Assembly (NCBI GenBank): GCA_036794825.1
Contig: DAIRGA010000007.1
Location: 100,683-164,682, forward strand
Origin: RZYY01 sp036794825
GTDB taxonomy: Bacteria > Bacteroidota > Bacteroidia > Bacteroidales > 4484-276
Length of the DNA: 64,000 nt
Direction: 5' to 3'
Part shown: positions 47,157-56,198 of the stretch, in pieces
How positions within the stretch are numbered: position 1 is the first letter of the stretch
Layout: each line of letters opens with the position of its first letter
Notes under the pieces: model-generated
Database searches by the model: none
What the model saw: the letters and a program-made list of their open reading frames with translations, nothing else
What the model was told of the DNA's origin: nothing
Program-made: the position numbers and the translations under genes

Positions 47157-47639
47157 ATGCACAGATTATTCAAAAGAACAGCCTTACTTTTTATGGTTTT
47201 ACTAATGACCATCATTGTTAAAAGCCAGGTTCCGGAGATGAATTTCTCAGAACTGGAACCGCTTTTGCACAAATCCAACGACACAACTTATGTGATTAAT
47301 TTCTGGGCAACATGGTGCAAGCCGTGTGTCGAGGAGCTGCCGGCATTTGAAGAATTGAACCGGAAATACTCCAATCGGCCAGTTAAAGTATTGCTGGTAA
47401 GCCTCGATTTTGTGCGTAATCTCGAAAGCAGGGTTATCCCTTTTATCAAAAACCAAAACCTGAAATCGGAAATCGTTCTGCTCAACGATCCTAAAAGCAA
47501 TATCTGGATTGATAAAGTCAACCCTGACTGGTCGGGATCAATCCCAGCCACGCTCATCTACAACCGCAACCAACGCACTTTTTACGAACGTGCTTTCCAT
47601 TTTGAGGAGTTGGAAACAGAGCTGAAGCGGCATATGTAG
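47157..47639 (+). CDS. TlpA-like thioredoxin-fold protein, exported
   Basis: 160 residues. Signal peptide about 1-24 (MHRLFKRTALLFMVLLMTIIVKSQ), so it works outside the cytoplasmic membrane. The thioredoxin domain has the redox motif W-C-K-P-C in NFWATWCKPCVEELPAFEEL and a cis-proline loop GSIPATLIYN. Likely a disulfide reductase or oxidoreductase of the envelope. The frame opens at a TTG (47136), but the ATG at 47157 begins the signal peptide. Followed about 125 nt later by a second thioredoxin-fold gene. Confidence 0.9.
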   Translation: MHRLFKRTALLFMVLLMTIIVKSQVPEMNFSELEPLLHKSNDTTYVINFWATWCKPCVEELPAFEELNRKYSNRPVKVLLVSLDFVRNLESRVIPFIKNQNLKSEIVLLNDPKSNIWIDKVNPDWSGSIPATLIYNRNQRTFYERAFHFEELETELKRHM

Positions 47640-47763
47640 ATTTGAACTTTTTGCATCCAACTGATGTTTATCAACGCAAATACCCGGACGAAGAGATGAG
47701 TATGAATCAGAAATTCTTAAATAATTTATTAAAAATCAAATGTTTAACCAAAATTCAATCAAA

Positions 47764-48369
47764 ATGAAAAACATCCTGTTAACATTCGCATTTTCCTTTT
47801 TATTCGCTTTTTCCATTTTTGCCGAAGGGTTAAAAATTGGCGATCAGGCGCCTGGTTTTACTCTAAAAAATGTTGACGGAAGCATGACTTCGCTTTCGGA
47901 TTACAACAGTGAAAAAGGAGTAGTTGTAATTTTTACCTGCAACCATTGTCCTTATGCTATCGCTTATGAAGATCGCATCATTGAGTTGAACAACAAATAC
48001 GCTCCGATGGGTTACCCGGTTGTAGCTATCAATCCCAACGATCCGGCAGTTCAGCCTCAGGATTCGTATGAGCTGATGCAGGCTCGTTCAAAAGAAAAGG
48101 GATTTACTTTTCCCTATCTTTTCGATGAAGGCCAGAAAGTTTACCCAACATACGGCGCTACCCGCACTCCTCATGTTTACCTTCTTCAAAACACCGGCGA
48201 TGCTTTCAAAGTAGCCTATATCGGCACTATTGACGACAATTATCAGGAAGCCGGTAAAGTGGAGGAAAAATATCTTGAAAATGCCATCAGGTCGCTGATG
48301 AACGGCAGCTCGCCCGACCCGGCTGAGACCAAAGCTATTGGCTGCTCTATCAAAGTAAAAAAGAACTAA
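47764..48369 (+). CDS. Redoxin/AhpC-TSA-type thioredoxin-fold protein, exported
   Basis: 201 residues from the ATG at 47764 (MKNILLTFAFSFLFAFSIFAEG, a clean signal peptide); an upstream ATG at 47740 would add eight residues. The fold is seen in IGDQAPGFTLKNVDGSMTSLSDY and VVIFTCNHCPYAIAYEDRI, where C-N-H-C replaces the usual C-x-x-C of TlpA, and in the cis-Pro region YGATRTPHVYLLQ. Members of this group are common next to T9SS or stress genes; the redox partner is unknown. Ends at a good terminator. Confidence 0.9.
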   Translation: MKNILLTFAFSFLFAFSIFAEGLKIGDQAPGFTLKNVDGSMTSLSDYNSEKGVVVIFTCNHCPYAIAYEDRIIELNNKYAPMGYPVVAINPNDPAVQPQDSYELMQARSKEKGFTFPYLFDEGQKVYPTYGATRTPHVYLLQNTGDAFKVAYIGTIDDNYQEAGKVEEKYLENAIRSLMNGSSPDPAETKAIGCSIKVKKN

Positions 48370-48395
48370 TCTTTTCGTCTTTGACAATGTACAAG

Positions 48396-48437
48396 ATACC
48401 GGAAACTCTTCAAATGCTGTTTCCGGTATTTTATTTT
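48396..48437 (+). terminator. Terminator after the redoxin gene
   Basis: ATACCGGAAAC (48396-48406) pairs perfectly with GTTTCCGGTAT (48419-48429), followed by TTTATTTTT. Confidence 0.88.
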
Positions 48438-48559
48438 TGATCGGAGCCTGCCAGAACCAGGCAACCAAAACGCTGCTACTGTCATCTATTTATGTGTAAA
48501 AGCAATTAAAATCACCCCTGTTCGTTTGACAAACTTAAAATTAATACGCTAAGCTGACT

Positions 48560-49615
48560 GTGAACTTACTATCCATTTTCCGCTCATTCTTCGTGTTGAT
48601 AATCATGCTTGCTGTGGTTTACTCCAAGGCACAGACAGGAGGCGAATCTGTTTACAAGTTCCTGAACCTGACCAGTTCAGCAAGATCAGCTGCCCTTGGC
48701 GGTAATTTTATGGCGGTTAATGACGGCGATCTTTCGCAGGCGCTATTCAACCCTTCGGTCATCTCACCGGATATGGATAACAAACTGGCGTTGAGTTTCG
48801 TAGATTACTTTGGTGATGTGAATTATGGTTTTGCCAGCTATGCCAATTCTTTCAACAAAATTGGATCGTATGCAGCCACGATGCAATACATCAGCTACGG
48901 CGATTTTGTGTATGCCGACCAAAACGGGCAGGTTGGCGGCAATTTTACTGCCAGCGAACTGGCTATGGTATTTGGCTGGGGCAGGGCGCTCGATTCGCTC
49001 TTTACCATAGGCGCCAATCTGAAATTTATCTACTCCGGATACGAAGAATATACAAGTTACGGACTTGCTGTTGATGTGGCCGGTAGCTACGTAAATCCAA
49101 AGCACCGGCTGATTGTTTCGCTTACAGCCCGCAATATAGGAACCCAGTTAAAGCCATTCGTTTCGAGCAATACCGAAACCTTACCGCTGGAAATAAGTTT
49201 AGGCATGTCGCAGCGGCTCAAGCATTTACCTTTCAGATATTCGATTTTGCTCACCAACCTTCAGAAGTGGGACCTCACCTACTACGACCCCAACGACCCG
49301 GATAATAAAGTTGACCCGATCACCGGTGAACCAGTGGAACAGGATGGTGTAAGCGATTTTCTGGACAAAGCCATGCGGCATATCGTGTTTGGAGGTGAAT
49401 TTCTTCCTACCAAGAACCTGTCTCTCCGGTTCGGATATAATTATCAGCGCAGGCAGGAACTGGGCGTTTCGAGCAAAATGGGTACCGTTGGTTTCTCCTG
49501 GGGCATAGGGCTGAGGATTTCAAAATTCCAACTCGACTATTCCCGCGCCACTTATCACCTCAACGGTTCGCCTAACTACTTCACCATCAGCACTAACCTT
49601 TCGGAATTGTTTTAG
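48560..49615 (+). CDS. porQ: Type IX secretion system outer-membrane protein PorQ
   Basis: 351 residues. A GTG start is the only one that keeps a full signal peptide (NLLSIFRSFFVLIIMLAVVYSKAQ). The mature part is an outer-membrane beta barrel of the PorQ family: YKFLNLTSSARSAALGGNFMAVNDGDLSQALFNPSVIS, repeated amphipathic strands and a final strand ending SPNYFTISTNLSELF. In Porphyromonas PorQ is needed for T9SS export and helps anchor cargo at the surface (established for the family). It is the only T9SS apparatus gene in this window, 4-28 kb from three sorting-domain cargo genes. Confidence 0.9.
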   Translation: MNLLSIFRSFFVLIIMLAVVYSKAQTGGESVYKFLNLTSSARSAALGGNFMAVNDGDLSQALFNPSVISPDMDNKLALSFVDYFGDVNYGFASYANSFNKIGSYAATMQYISYGDFVYADQNGQVGGNFTASELAMVFGWGRALDSLFTIGANLKFIYSGYEEYTSYGLAVDVAGSYVNPKHRLIVSLTARNIGTQLKPFVSSNTETLPLEISLGMSQRLKHLPFRYSILLTNLQKWDLTYYDPNDPDNKVDPITGEPVEQDGVSDFLDKAMRHIVFGGEFLPTKNLSLRFGYNYQRRQELGVSSKMGTVGFSWGIGLRISKFQLDYSRATYHLNGSPNYFTISTNLSELF

Positions 49616-49688
49616 CAGGTCTCACCTTAAAAGTTGCTGCCGCCTTAATAAATTTCCTCCGGGTAAACCCAAACTCCATCTGATTTGT

Positions 49689-49696
49689 TAGCTTTG
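49689..49696 (+). promoter_or_regulatory. Possible -7 box of the tyrosine-degradation operon
   Basis: TAGCTTTG (TAnnTTTG), 24 nt before the hmgA ATG; no TTG -33 at standard distance, so an activator may be needed. Confidence 0.45.
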
Positions 49697-49719
49697 CAGC
49701 ATATTACAATTATCCGATT

Positions 49720-50904
49720 ATGCCGCATTACGTCAAACTAGGTTCAATTCCCCACAAACGTCATACGCAATTCCGAAAACCCGACGGTACTTTATACGCC
49801 GAGCAGCTGGTTTCGACCGAAGGATTTTCTGACACGTACTCGCTGCTTTACCATAATTATCCGCCCACTAAGGTGTTGAAAATTGATGAAGCTTACTCTG
49901 CAGCCCCGAAAGTCGCCATCGGAAAAAACCTCCGGCACAGGAGTTTTCTTGGCTTTAAAATCAATCCCGAAACCGATTACCTGCAAAGCCGCAAGTACGT
50001 GCTGGTAAACGATGATTGTTATATCAGCCTGGCCGCGCCCAAGGAATCCATGACCAGCTACTTTTTCAAAAACTCCGGGATGCACGAAATGATCTTCGTA
50101 CACAAAGGCGAAGGTGTTCTGAAAACGAGTTACGGAAATATTCCCTTCAGTTACGGAGATCATTTGATTATTCCGCGTGGGATAATTTACCAGATGATAT
50201 TCAGCACGGATGAAAACCGGCTTTTTATTGTCGAATCGGCTCATCCTTACCGGTTTCCAAAGCGTTATATGAACTCTTCAGGCCAGTTGCTTGAGCACTC
50301 GCCGTTTTGCGAGCGCGACATCCGCACACCTGAAGTGCTCGAAACCCATGATAAAAAAGGGGATTTCCTTGTGAAGATTAAGCGCGACGATATGATTTTC
50401 CCTTATCACTATGCCACGCATCCTTTTGATGTGGTTGGATGGGATGGTTGCCATTATCCATTCGCATTCTCCATTCACGACTTTGAGCCGATCACCGGTC
50501 GGGTTCATCAGCCACCTCCCGTGCACCAGACTTTTGAAACACCGGCATTTGTGGTTTGCGCTTTTGTACCACGGTTGTACGATTATCATCCCGAAGCCAT
50601 TCCTGCCCCATACAACCACAGCAATGTGGATTCCGATGAGGTGCTTTACTATGTTGACGGCGATTTTATGAGCCGCAAGCATGTTGAAAAAGGGATGATA
50701 TCGCTGCACCCGACAGGAATCCCGCACGGACCACATCCGGGCGCTGTGGAGAAAAGTATAGGCAAAAAAGAGACCGGCGAACTGGCTGTCATGGTTGATA
50801 CTTTTAAACCATTAAAAATCACCGAAGAGGCTCTGGGTATTGAAGATCCACTTTACTACCGCAGTTGGATAGAAGGCGAAACCGGGTATCCTTTAATTTA
50901 TTGA
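49720..50904 (+). CDS. hmgA: Homogentisate 1,2-dioxygenase
   Basis: 394 residues. Opens the ring of homogentisate to maleylacetoacetate with O2 and Fe(II). The N-terminal GSIPHKRHTQFRKPDGTLYAEQL and the cupin iron site in the C-terminal part (NHSNVDSDEVLYYVDGDF with Glu/His ligands, and HPTGIPHGPHPG) match the family. First gene of the cluster hmgA-hppD-fahA; 26 nt before hppD. The enzyme is cytoplasmic and indicates aerobic or microaerobic tyrosine catabolism. Confidence 0.94.
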   Translation: MPHYVKLGSIPHKRHTQFRKPDGTLYAEQLVSTEGFSDTYSLLYHNYPPTKVLKIDEAYSAAPKVAIGKNLRHRSFLGFKINPETDYLQSRKYVLVNDDCYISLAAPKESMTSYFFKNSGMHEMIFVHKGEGVLKTSYGNIPFSYGDHLIIPRGIIYQMIFSTDENRLFIVESAHPYRFPKRYMNSSGQLLEHSPFCERDIRTPEVLETHDKKGDFLVKIKRDDMIFPYHYATHPFDVVGWDGCHYPFAFSIHDFEPITGRVHQPPPVHQTFETPAFVVCAFVPRLYDYHPEAIPAPYNHSNVDSDEVLYYVDGDFMSRKHVEKGMISLHPTGIPHGPHPGAVEKSIGKKETGELAVMVDTFKPLKITEEALGIEDPLYYRSWIEGETGYPLIY

Positions 50905-50930
50905 TAATTAAACAATTAAATAATATAAAA

Positions 50931-52037
50931 ATGAATTCAGATCACACTGCCGACTTCCTCCCCATTAACGGCACGGATTACGTCGAGTTTTATGTAGGCA
51001 ATGCAAAACAGGCCGCTCACTACTACCAGACCGCTTTCGGGTTTCAGCCAATAGCCTACGCCGGGCTTGAAACCGGGCTTAAAGACCGCGCTTCTTATGT
51101 GCTTAAGCAGGACAAAATCAGGCTGGTTTTCACCACAGCGCTGTATCCCGACAGCGAAATTGCCGAGCATGTGAAAAAACACGGCGACGGGGTAAAAGTG
51201 GTCGCTTTGTGGGTGGACGATGCCCGCAAATCGTTCGAAGAAACCGTGAAGCGTGGAGCAAAACCTTATTTTGAGCCAAAAACCGAAGAAGACGAATTTG
51301 GAAAAGTAGTCCGGTCAGGAATCCACACTTACGGCGATACGGTTCATATTTTTGTCGAACGTAAGGATTACAATGGTCCGTTCCTTCCCGGCTATCAGAA
51401 ATGGGAACCGCTTTACCGTCCGGAACCTGTGGGTTTGAAATATGTTGACCACATGGTAGGCAATGTTGACTGGGGGCAGATGAACACCTGGGTCAATTTT
51501 TATGCCAGCGTGATGGGATTCAAACAGATCATTTCGTTTGACGATAAAGATATTTCGACTGAATATACTGCACTGATGAGCAAGGTGATGTCCAACGGTA
51601 ACGAGCGCATCAAATTCCCCATCAACGAACCGGCTGAAGGCAAAAAGAAGTCGCAGATTGAAGAGTACATTGATTTTTACCAGGGCGCAGGAGTGCAGCA
51701 TGTCGCCATGGCCACCGACAATATCATCGAAACTGTTACCAGTCTTCGCAATCGTGGAGTAGAATTTCTTACCATCCCCAGCGCTTACTACGACACGCTT
51801 TTAGGACGGGTTGGCGCCATTGACGAAGAACTGAAGCAGCTCAGGGAGCTCGGCATTCTGGTTGATCGCGACGAGGAGGGGTATCTGCTGCAGATATTCA
51901 CCAAACCTGTCGAGGACCGGCCTACAGTGTTTTATGAAATCATCCAGCGTAAAGGAGCCCGCTCGTTTGGAAAAGGAAATTTCAAAGCGTTGTTCGAATC
52001 CATCGAGCTGGAGCAGGCGCGCAGAGGGACGTTGTAA
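50931..52037 (+). CDS. hppD: 4-hydroxyphenylpyruvate dioxygenase
   Basis: 368 residues from the ATG at 50931; the frame is open upstream into hmgA but the conserved start is MNSDHTADFLPINGTDYVEFYVGNAKQAAHYY. Two vicinal-oxygen-chelate domains; the iron ligands lie in YVDHMVGNVDWGQM, QHVAMATDNI and FYEIIQRKGARSFGKGNFKALFESIE (C-terminal gating helix). Makes homogentisate from 4-hydroxyphenylpyruvate. 17 nt before fahA. The N-terminal tail used as start marker is typical of Bacteroidota members. Confidence 0.95.
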   Translation: MNSDHTADFLPINGTDYVEFYVGNAKQAAHYYQTAFGFQPIAYAGLETGLKDRASYVLKQDKIRLVFTTALYPDSEIAEHVKKHGDGVKVVALWVDDARKSFEETVKRGAKPYFEPKTEEDEFGKVVRSGIHTYGDTVHIFVERKDYNGPFLPGYQKWEPLYRPEPVGLKYVDHMVGNVDWGQMNTWVNFYASVMGFKQIISFDDKDISTEYTALMSKVMSNGNERIKFPINEPAEGKKKSQIEEYIDFYQGAGVQHVAMATDNIIETVTSLRNRGVEFLTIPSAYYDTLLGRVGAIDEELKQLRELGILVDRDEEGYLLQIFTKPVEDRPTVFYEIIQRKGARSFGKGNFKALFESIELEQARRGTL

Positions 52038-52054
52038 ATATCACCATCCAAAAA

Positions 52055-53335
52055 ATGAACAATCCAAACGACCCTAAATTAAAATCCTGGATCAGCGCCG
52101 ATCGCAGGAGCGATTTCCCCATACAGAATCTTCCTTTCGGAATTTTCAAACCCCGAAACAGAACCAACCCGAGAGCCGGTACACGAATTGGCAACATGGT
52201 GATTGACCTGGCTGTGATAGCTGAAAGAGGTTATTTTGCAGAATGTGGAATAAAAAGCCGTGAAGAATTTTCAAAACCATTTCTAAACGATTTCATTGCG
52301 TTAGGAAAGCCGGTGTGGACGGCGGTTCGCAATAAGCTCTCGGAGATATTCAACATCGAGAATGGAGAATTCTGGAACATCGAGGATTTCCGCGAAAACC
52401 TGCTCTACAAGGCCAATGATGTTGAAATGTTGATGCCGGTGCAGGTAGGCGATTACACCGATTTTTATTCGAGCATGGAACATGCCACCAACGTCGGGAA
52501 GATGTTTCGTGATCCTGCCAACGCGTTGCTGCCCAACTGGAAGCACATCCCGGTTGGCTATCATGGCAGAGCCTCTTCAATCGTGGTTTCGGGTACAAAT
52601 ATCTACCGCCCGGTTGGTCAAACAAAGGACGATGGCAAAGAGTTTCCGGATTTTGGCCCGTCACGGCTACTCGATTTTGAGCTGGAAATGGCCTTTATCA
52701 CCGGAAAATCAACCCAACTCGGCGAGCGTATCCCGGTTGAGCGCGCTGAAGATTACATTTTTGGTGTGGTGCTGTTCAACGACCTCTCCGCACGCGACAT
52801 TCAAAAGTGGGAGTACGTTCCGCTGGGTCCGTTTTTATCAAAAAACTTCGGCTCTGTAATTTCTCCCTGGATCGTTACACTTGACGCATTACAACCATTC
52901 CGGACCGAAGGCCCTTTACAGGACCCGCCGCCCCTGCCCTACCTCAGGTACAGCGGCATGGGAAATTTCGACATCAACCTCGAAGTATTTATCCAACCCG
53001 AAGATAGTCAGCCACATAAGGTTTGCCAGTCCAACTTCCGGTACATGTACTGGAACATGTTTCAGCAGTTAACCCACCAAACGGTAACCGGATGCAACAT
53101 CAATGTCGGCGATATGTATGCTTCAGGTACCATCAGCGGCCCAACCGAGAACTCGTTCGGCTCGATGCTCGAACTCACCTGGCGGGGGACAAAGCCCATC
53201 ACCATGCCCGACGGAACCATCCGAAAATTCATCAACGACAACGACACTATAATTATGAAAGGCTCTGCCGATAAAGATGGCGTCAGGATCGGTTTTGGTG
53301 AGTGCAGAACGAAGATTTTGCCTGTTAAAGAGTAA
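52055..53335 (+). CDS. fahA: Fumarylacetoacetase
   Basis: 426 residues. Hydrolyses fumarylacetoacetate to fumarate and acetoacetate, the last step of tyrosine degradation. An N-terminal SH3-like region (FPIQNLPFGIFKPRNRTNPRAGTRIG) is followed by the catalytic domain with DFYSSMEHATNVGKMF, HIPVGYHGRASSIVVSG, LDFELEMAFITG (metal-binding acids) and FNDLSARDIQKWEYVPLGPFLSKNFG. The maleylacetoacetate isomerase step has no gene here; it may be elsewhere or non-enzymatic. Last gene of the hmgA cluster. Confidence 0.95.
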   Translation: MNNPNDPKLKSWISADRRSDFPIQNLPFGIFKPRNRTNPRAGTRIGNMVIDLAVIAERGYFAECGIKSREEFSKPFLNDFIALGKPVWTAVRNKLSEIFNIENGEFWNIEDFRENLLYKANDVEMLMPVQVGDYTDFYSSMEHATNVGKMFRDPANALLPNWKHIPVGYHGRASSIVVSGTNIYRPVGQTKDDGKEFPDFGPSRLLDFELEMAFITGKSTQLGERIPVERAEDYIFGVVLFNDLSARDIQKWEYVPLGPFLSKNFGSVISPWIVTLDALQPFRTEGPLQDPPPLPYLRYSGMGNFDINLEVFIQPEDSQPHKVCQSNFRYMYWNMFQQLTHQTVTGCNINVGDMYASGTISGPTENSFGSMLELTWRGTKPITMPDGTIRKFINDNDTIIMKGSADKDGVRIGFGECRTKILPVKE

Positions 53336-53366
53336 GTTATCCAGAAACAGTCCGCTTAAGCTTTCC

Positions 53367-53374
53367 TATTTTTG
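53367..53374 (+). promoter_or_regulatory. -7 box upstream of the MNT gene
   Basis: TATTTTTG, 16 nt before the ATG at 53390, suggesting a separate promoter from fahA. Confidence 0.4.
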
Positions 53375-53389
53375 CAAAAATGATTTACC

Positions 53390-53722
53390 ATGGATAGCCT
53401 GATTATCAACCAACAGCTTATCGAAGATATTTCGCAAAAGATTGTGGATCATATCAAACCTGAAAAAGTCATTCTTTTCGGATCATACGCTTCAGGAAAA
53501 TCAACCGACAGCAGTGATGTTGATTTGATCGTTGTGAGAAATACTTCTTTGCCCAAAACCAAAAGGGGAATTCAAATCAGAAGGTTGTTTTACAGGCAGT
53601 TAATTCCCATTGAAATCAAAGTTTACACGTCTGACGAATTTGAAAATGAATCAAAAACTCCCTTTTCATTTTTATTCTCAGCTCATAAAAACAATCGGGT
53701 ATTGTATGAACGACAATCTTAA
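53390..53722 (+). CDS. Minimal nucleotidyltransferase (MNT) domain protein
   Basis: 110 residues. Nucleotidyltransferase motif GSYASGKSTDSSDVDLIVV (glycine-serine loop plus the metal-binding Asp pair), C-terminal part with the third acidic position (IEIKVYTSDEF). Such proteins usually pair with a HEPN-domain protein as a toxin-antitoxin module, in which the MNT protein can act as antitoxin by modifying its partner. Here the overlapping downstream frame is a HEPN-like start that stops early, so the module looks broken. Confidence 0.88.
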   Translation: MDSLIINQQLIEDISQKIVDHIKPEKVILFGSYASGKSTDSSDVDLIVVRNTSLPKTKRGIQIRRLFYRQLIPIEIKVYTSDEFENESKTPFSFLFSAHKNNRVLYERQS

Positions 53723-53780
53723 ATTCGCAAAACTTTGGCTCGATAAAGCAGATCATGATCCTGGAACTTTCGCAAATTGA
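53706..53780 (+). pseudogene. Truncated HEPN-domain gene
   Basis: An ATG overlapping the end of the MNT gene opens MNDNLKFAKLWLDKADHDPG and stops after 24 residues. The start matches the beginning of HEPN proteins (typically WL-KAEHDL), and the overlap arrangement is that of HEPN/MNT pairs, but the rest of the usual 120-130 residues, including the RX4-6H motif, is absent. Only about 64 bp remain before the next gene, so most of the gene was deleted rather than frameshifted. Confidence 0.65.
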
Positions 53781-53844
53781 TAACGTCAAGGATTTTTAGT
53801 GATGATAATCCTCCTGAACAAGAAAATGTAACCACAGAACTACT

Positions 53845-54744
53845 ATGATCTACAAAACCATTGACCCGGCAAACCTGCCCCATCCGCAACTGCACAAGCT
53901 GCTGCTGGCCTCCATAGCTCCCCGCCCGATTGCATTTGTGAGCACAGTTGACAGCCTCGGCAATCCGAACCTTTCGCCGTTCAGCTTTTTCAATGCCTTC
54001 GGTGTAAACCCCAGTACCCTGATCTTTTCGCCATCACGCCGTGGAAGAGATAATACCACCAAGCATACCTATGAAAATATAAAGGAAGTACCTGAGGCTG
54101 TGATTAATGTGGTGAATTATGACATGGTTTACCAGGCTAGTCTGGCCAGCACCGAATATCCTAAAGGGGTCAACGAATTTGTAAAAGCCGGCTTCACTGC
54201 CACTCCATCCACCATAATAAAGCCGCCCCGGGTCAAGGAGTCGCCGGTGCAGTTTGAGTGCAAGGTGCGGCAGGTAATCGAAACCGGTGATGGTGGTGGC
54301 GCTGCCAACCTGGTGATCTGCGAGATTGTGATGATTCATATCAATGAAGAGATTCTCGACAAAAACGGTTTGCCCGACCCTGATAAAATCAGGCTGGTTG
54401 GTCGCCATACCGGCGATTTTTATGTAAAAGCCTTTGGTAAAAGCCTGTTTGAGGTCGAAAAGCCTTTGACAAAAATTGGTATCGGTGTAGATAAACTTCC
54501 GCAAGAGGTGAGACTAAGTAACATACTGACCGGTAATGATTTGGGTCAACTGGGAAATCTTGAGAAACTTCCGGATGAAACCGATCTCCAACGCATTAAA
54601 AATGACCCGTTAATTGCCATACTTTTGGATGAACTGGTAAACGACCCGGAAACCCTCTCCGAAGAGTTGCACATGCTTGCCAAAGACTGGATCGAAAAGG
54701 GACGGGTAGCCGATGCCCTCTGCGCTCTGATGCTAACCGACTGA
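53845..54744 (+). CDS. Flavin reductase-like domain protein
   Basis: 299 residues. Residues about 1-205 form an FMN-binding flavin-reductase-like domain (LLLASIAPRPIAFVSTVDSLGNPNLSPFSFFNAFGVNPSTLIFSPSRRG, and later RLVGRHTGDFYVKA). A C-terminal extension of about 90 acidic, helical residues follows, without a known domain. Probably an FMN-dependent reductase or flavin carrier; the substrate is unknown. It follows the tyrosine-degradation genes and precedes the lycopene-cyclase-like gene by 2 nt, so those two are likely co-translated. Confidence 0.88.
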   Translation: MIYKTIDPANLPHPQLHKLLLASIAPRPIAFVSTVDSLGNPNLSPFSFFNAFGVNPSTLIFSPSRRGRDNTTKHTYENIKEVPEAVINVVNYDMVYQASLASTEYPKGVNEFVKAGFTATPSTIIKPPRVKESPVQFECKVRQVIETGDGGGAANLVICEIVMIHINEEILDKNGLPDPDKIRLVGRHTGDFYVKAFGKSLFEVEKPLTKIGIGVDKLPQEVRLSNILTGNDLGQLGNLEKLPDETDLQRIKNDPLIAILLDELVNDPETLSEELHMLAKDWIEKGRVADALCALMLTD

Positions 54745-54746
54745 TA

Positions 54747-55910
54747 ATGAAAAACTACGATCTGATAATTGCCGGTGGTGGCGCTGCTGGCCTGAGCCTC
54801 GCCTACTATCTGAGTCTTTCTTCGCTCAGAAAAAAAAGCGTGCTTATCATTGACAAAGAGCGAAAAACCAAAAACGATCGTACCTGGGGATTCTGGTCAA
54901 ATCAAAAAACCGCCTTCGACCCGATCGTCCACCTGAATTTTAAAAAACTCGAATTCCACAGCAGCACATTTAGCAAAACCATTGACCTTAAAGATTATAG
55001 CTACAATATTATTCGTGGGATTGATTTTTACAATTTCATCCGGAACCACATGTCCGGGTTTCCGAATTTCGAGTTTCTTACGGCAGATGTAAAGGGATTT
55101 CAGGATTCCGAAGATGGCGCGGTTGTACTGACCGATTCAGGCGATTTCAAAGCGGGTTGGGTTTTCAGCAGTATTTATGACGAAAAGGAGATCCTCAGGG
55201 CTGCAAGCGCAAAACTCTACCTTAGACAGCATTTCAAAGGGTTGTTTATCAAAACTGAGGAACCCGTTTTCAGCAAAGATTCTTTTCGCATGTTCGATTT
55301 TCGAACACCGCAGCATGGCCTGATGCGCTTCTTTTATGTAATCCCATCGTCATCCACCGAAGCGCTGGTGGAATACACGCTTTTTTCGGAGCATCTGCTC
55401 ACCCCGGAGCAATACAACGAAGCCATCGAAAATTATATCGCCTCAGTGCTGAAAATCAATGATTACGAGGTAATGGAAGAGGAATTCGGGGTAATTCCGA
55501 TGACCAACTATCTGTTCCCGACAACCAGAGGGCGCCACATCGTCAACACCGGCTCAGCGGGCGGAAGTTCCAAACCCTCATCCGGTTACACTTTTCTGCG
55601 GATTCAAAAGCATATTCAAAGGCTCGTAAGGGCAATGGAGGCCGGGCAATCACCGGTAATAAGCGCAAACTCAACAGCAAGGTATCGTTTCTATGATGCC
55701 GTTTTGCTCAATATCCTGAAAAATAAAGGGCATCTCAGCGAAAATATTTTTACCGCGATGTTCAAAAACAATTCCATCCAACAGATTTTCAGATTCCTTG
55801 ATGAAGAAGGCGGACTGCCCAACGATTTGAAAATCATTACATCGCTGCCTCCTCTGCCTTTTCTGAAATCCACAATAAACCTGGTTTCGGGAGGGTTTGT
55901 TTCTACTTAA
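54747..55910 (+). CDS. Lycopene cyclase family FAD-dependent protein
   Basis: 387 residues. N-terminal FAD-binding motif IIAGGGAAGLSLAYYL (about 8-23), then DRTWGFWS, and GSAGGSSKPSSGYTFLRIQKHIQRLV near residue 270, all diagnostic of the CrtY lycopene cyclase family. True members cyclise the ends of lycopene in the membrane-associated carotenoid pathway. No other carotenoid gene (crtB, crtI, crtZ) is nearby, so the substrate here is uncertain. Two nt after the flavin reductase gene. Confidence 0.85.
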   Translation: MKNYDLIIAGGGAAGLSLAYYLSLSSLRKKSVLIIDKERKTKNDRTWGFWSNQKTAFDPIVHLNFKKLEFHSSTFSKTIDLKDYSYNIIRGIDFYNFIRNHMSGFPNFEFLTADVKGFQDSEDGAVVLTDSGDFKAGWVFSSIYDEKEILRAASAKLYLRQHFKGLFIKTEEPVFSKDSFRMFDFRTPQHGLMRFFYVIPSSSTEALVEYTLFSEHLLTPEQYNEAIENYIASVLKINDYEVMEEEFGVIPMTNYLFPTTRGRHIVNTGSAGGSSKPSSGYTFLRIQKHIQRLVRAMEAGQSPVISANSTARYRFYDAVLLNILKNKGHLSENIFTAMFKNNSIQQIFRFLDEEGGLPNDLKIITSLPPLPFLKSTINLVSGGFVST

Positions 55911-56198
55911 GGCTTGCTGATAAACTCAAAAGGGAAATATTGCGGCGCCCTGCACCTCTGGTTTCAATTCATTTTATTTTTCAACAAAGATTATTGCCAC
56001 TCTGTGGCTTATTTTCCAGGTGCAGAGCACCGATAATCTTTGTAGAATTTTGACAGGTGATGGGGTTAAAGGTGCAGCGCACCGAAATATCTGGTGAAAG
56101 GTTCTTCAGGCATTATTTACCAAATCCTTGCGGAAGGAAAAAGAGATTATTGATTTAACTTATTATAATCCAATGGATTAGTCCTTTTTCAGCAGACC
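55911..56198. other. Intergenic interval with GGTGCAG-CACC palindromes
   Basis: No gene. Contains a 10-bp inverted repeat CAAAGATTAT (55985-55994) / ATAATCTTTG (56033-56042) and the palindromes GGTGCAGAGCACC (56019) and GGTGCAGCGCACC (56071), with a related inverted copy near 55945. This looks like a dispersed structured intergenic element. Confidence 0.55.
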
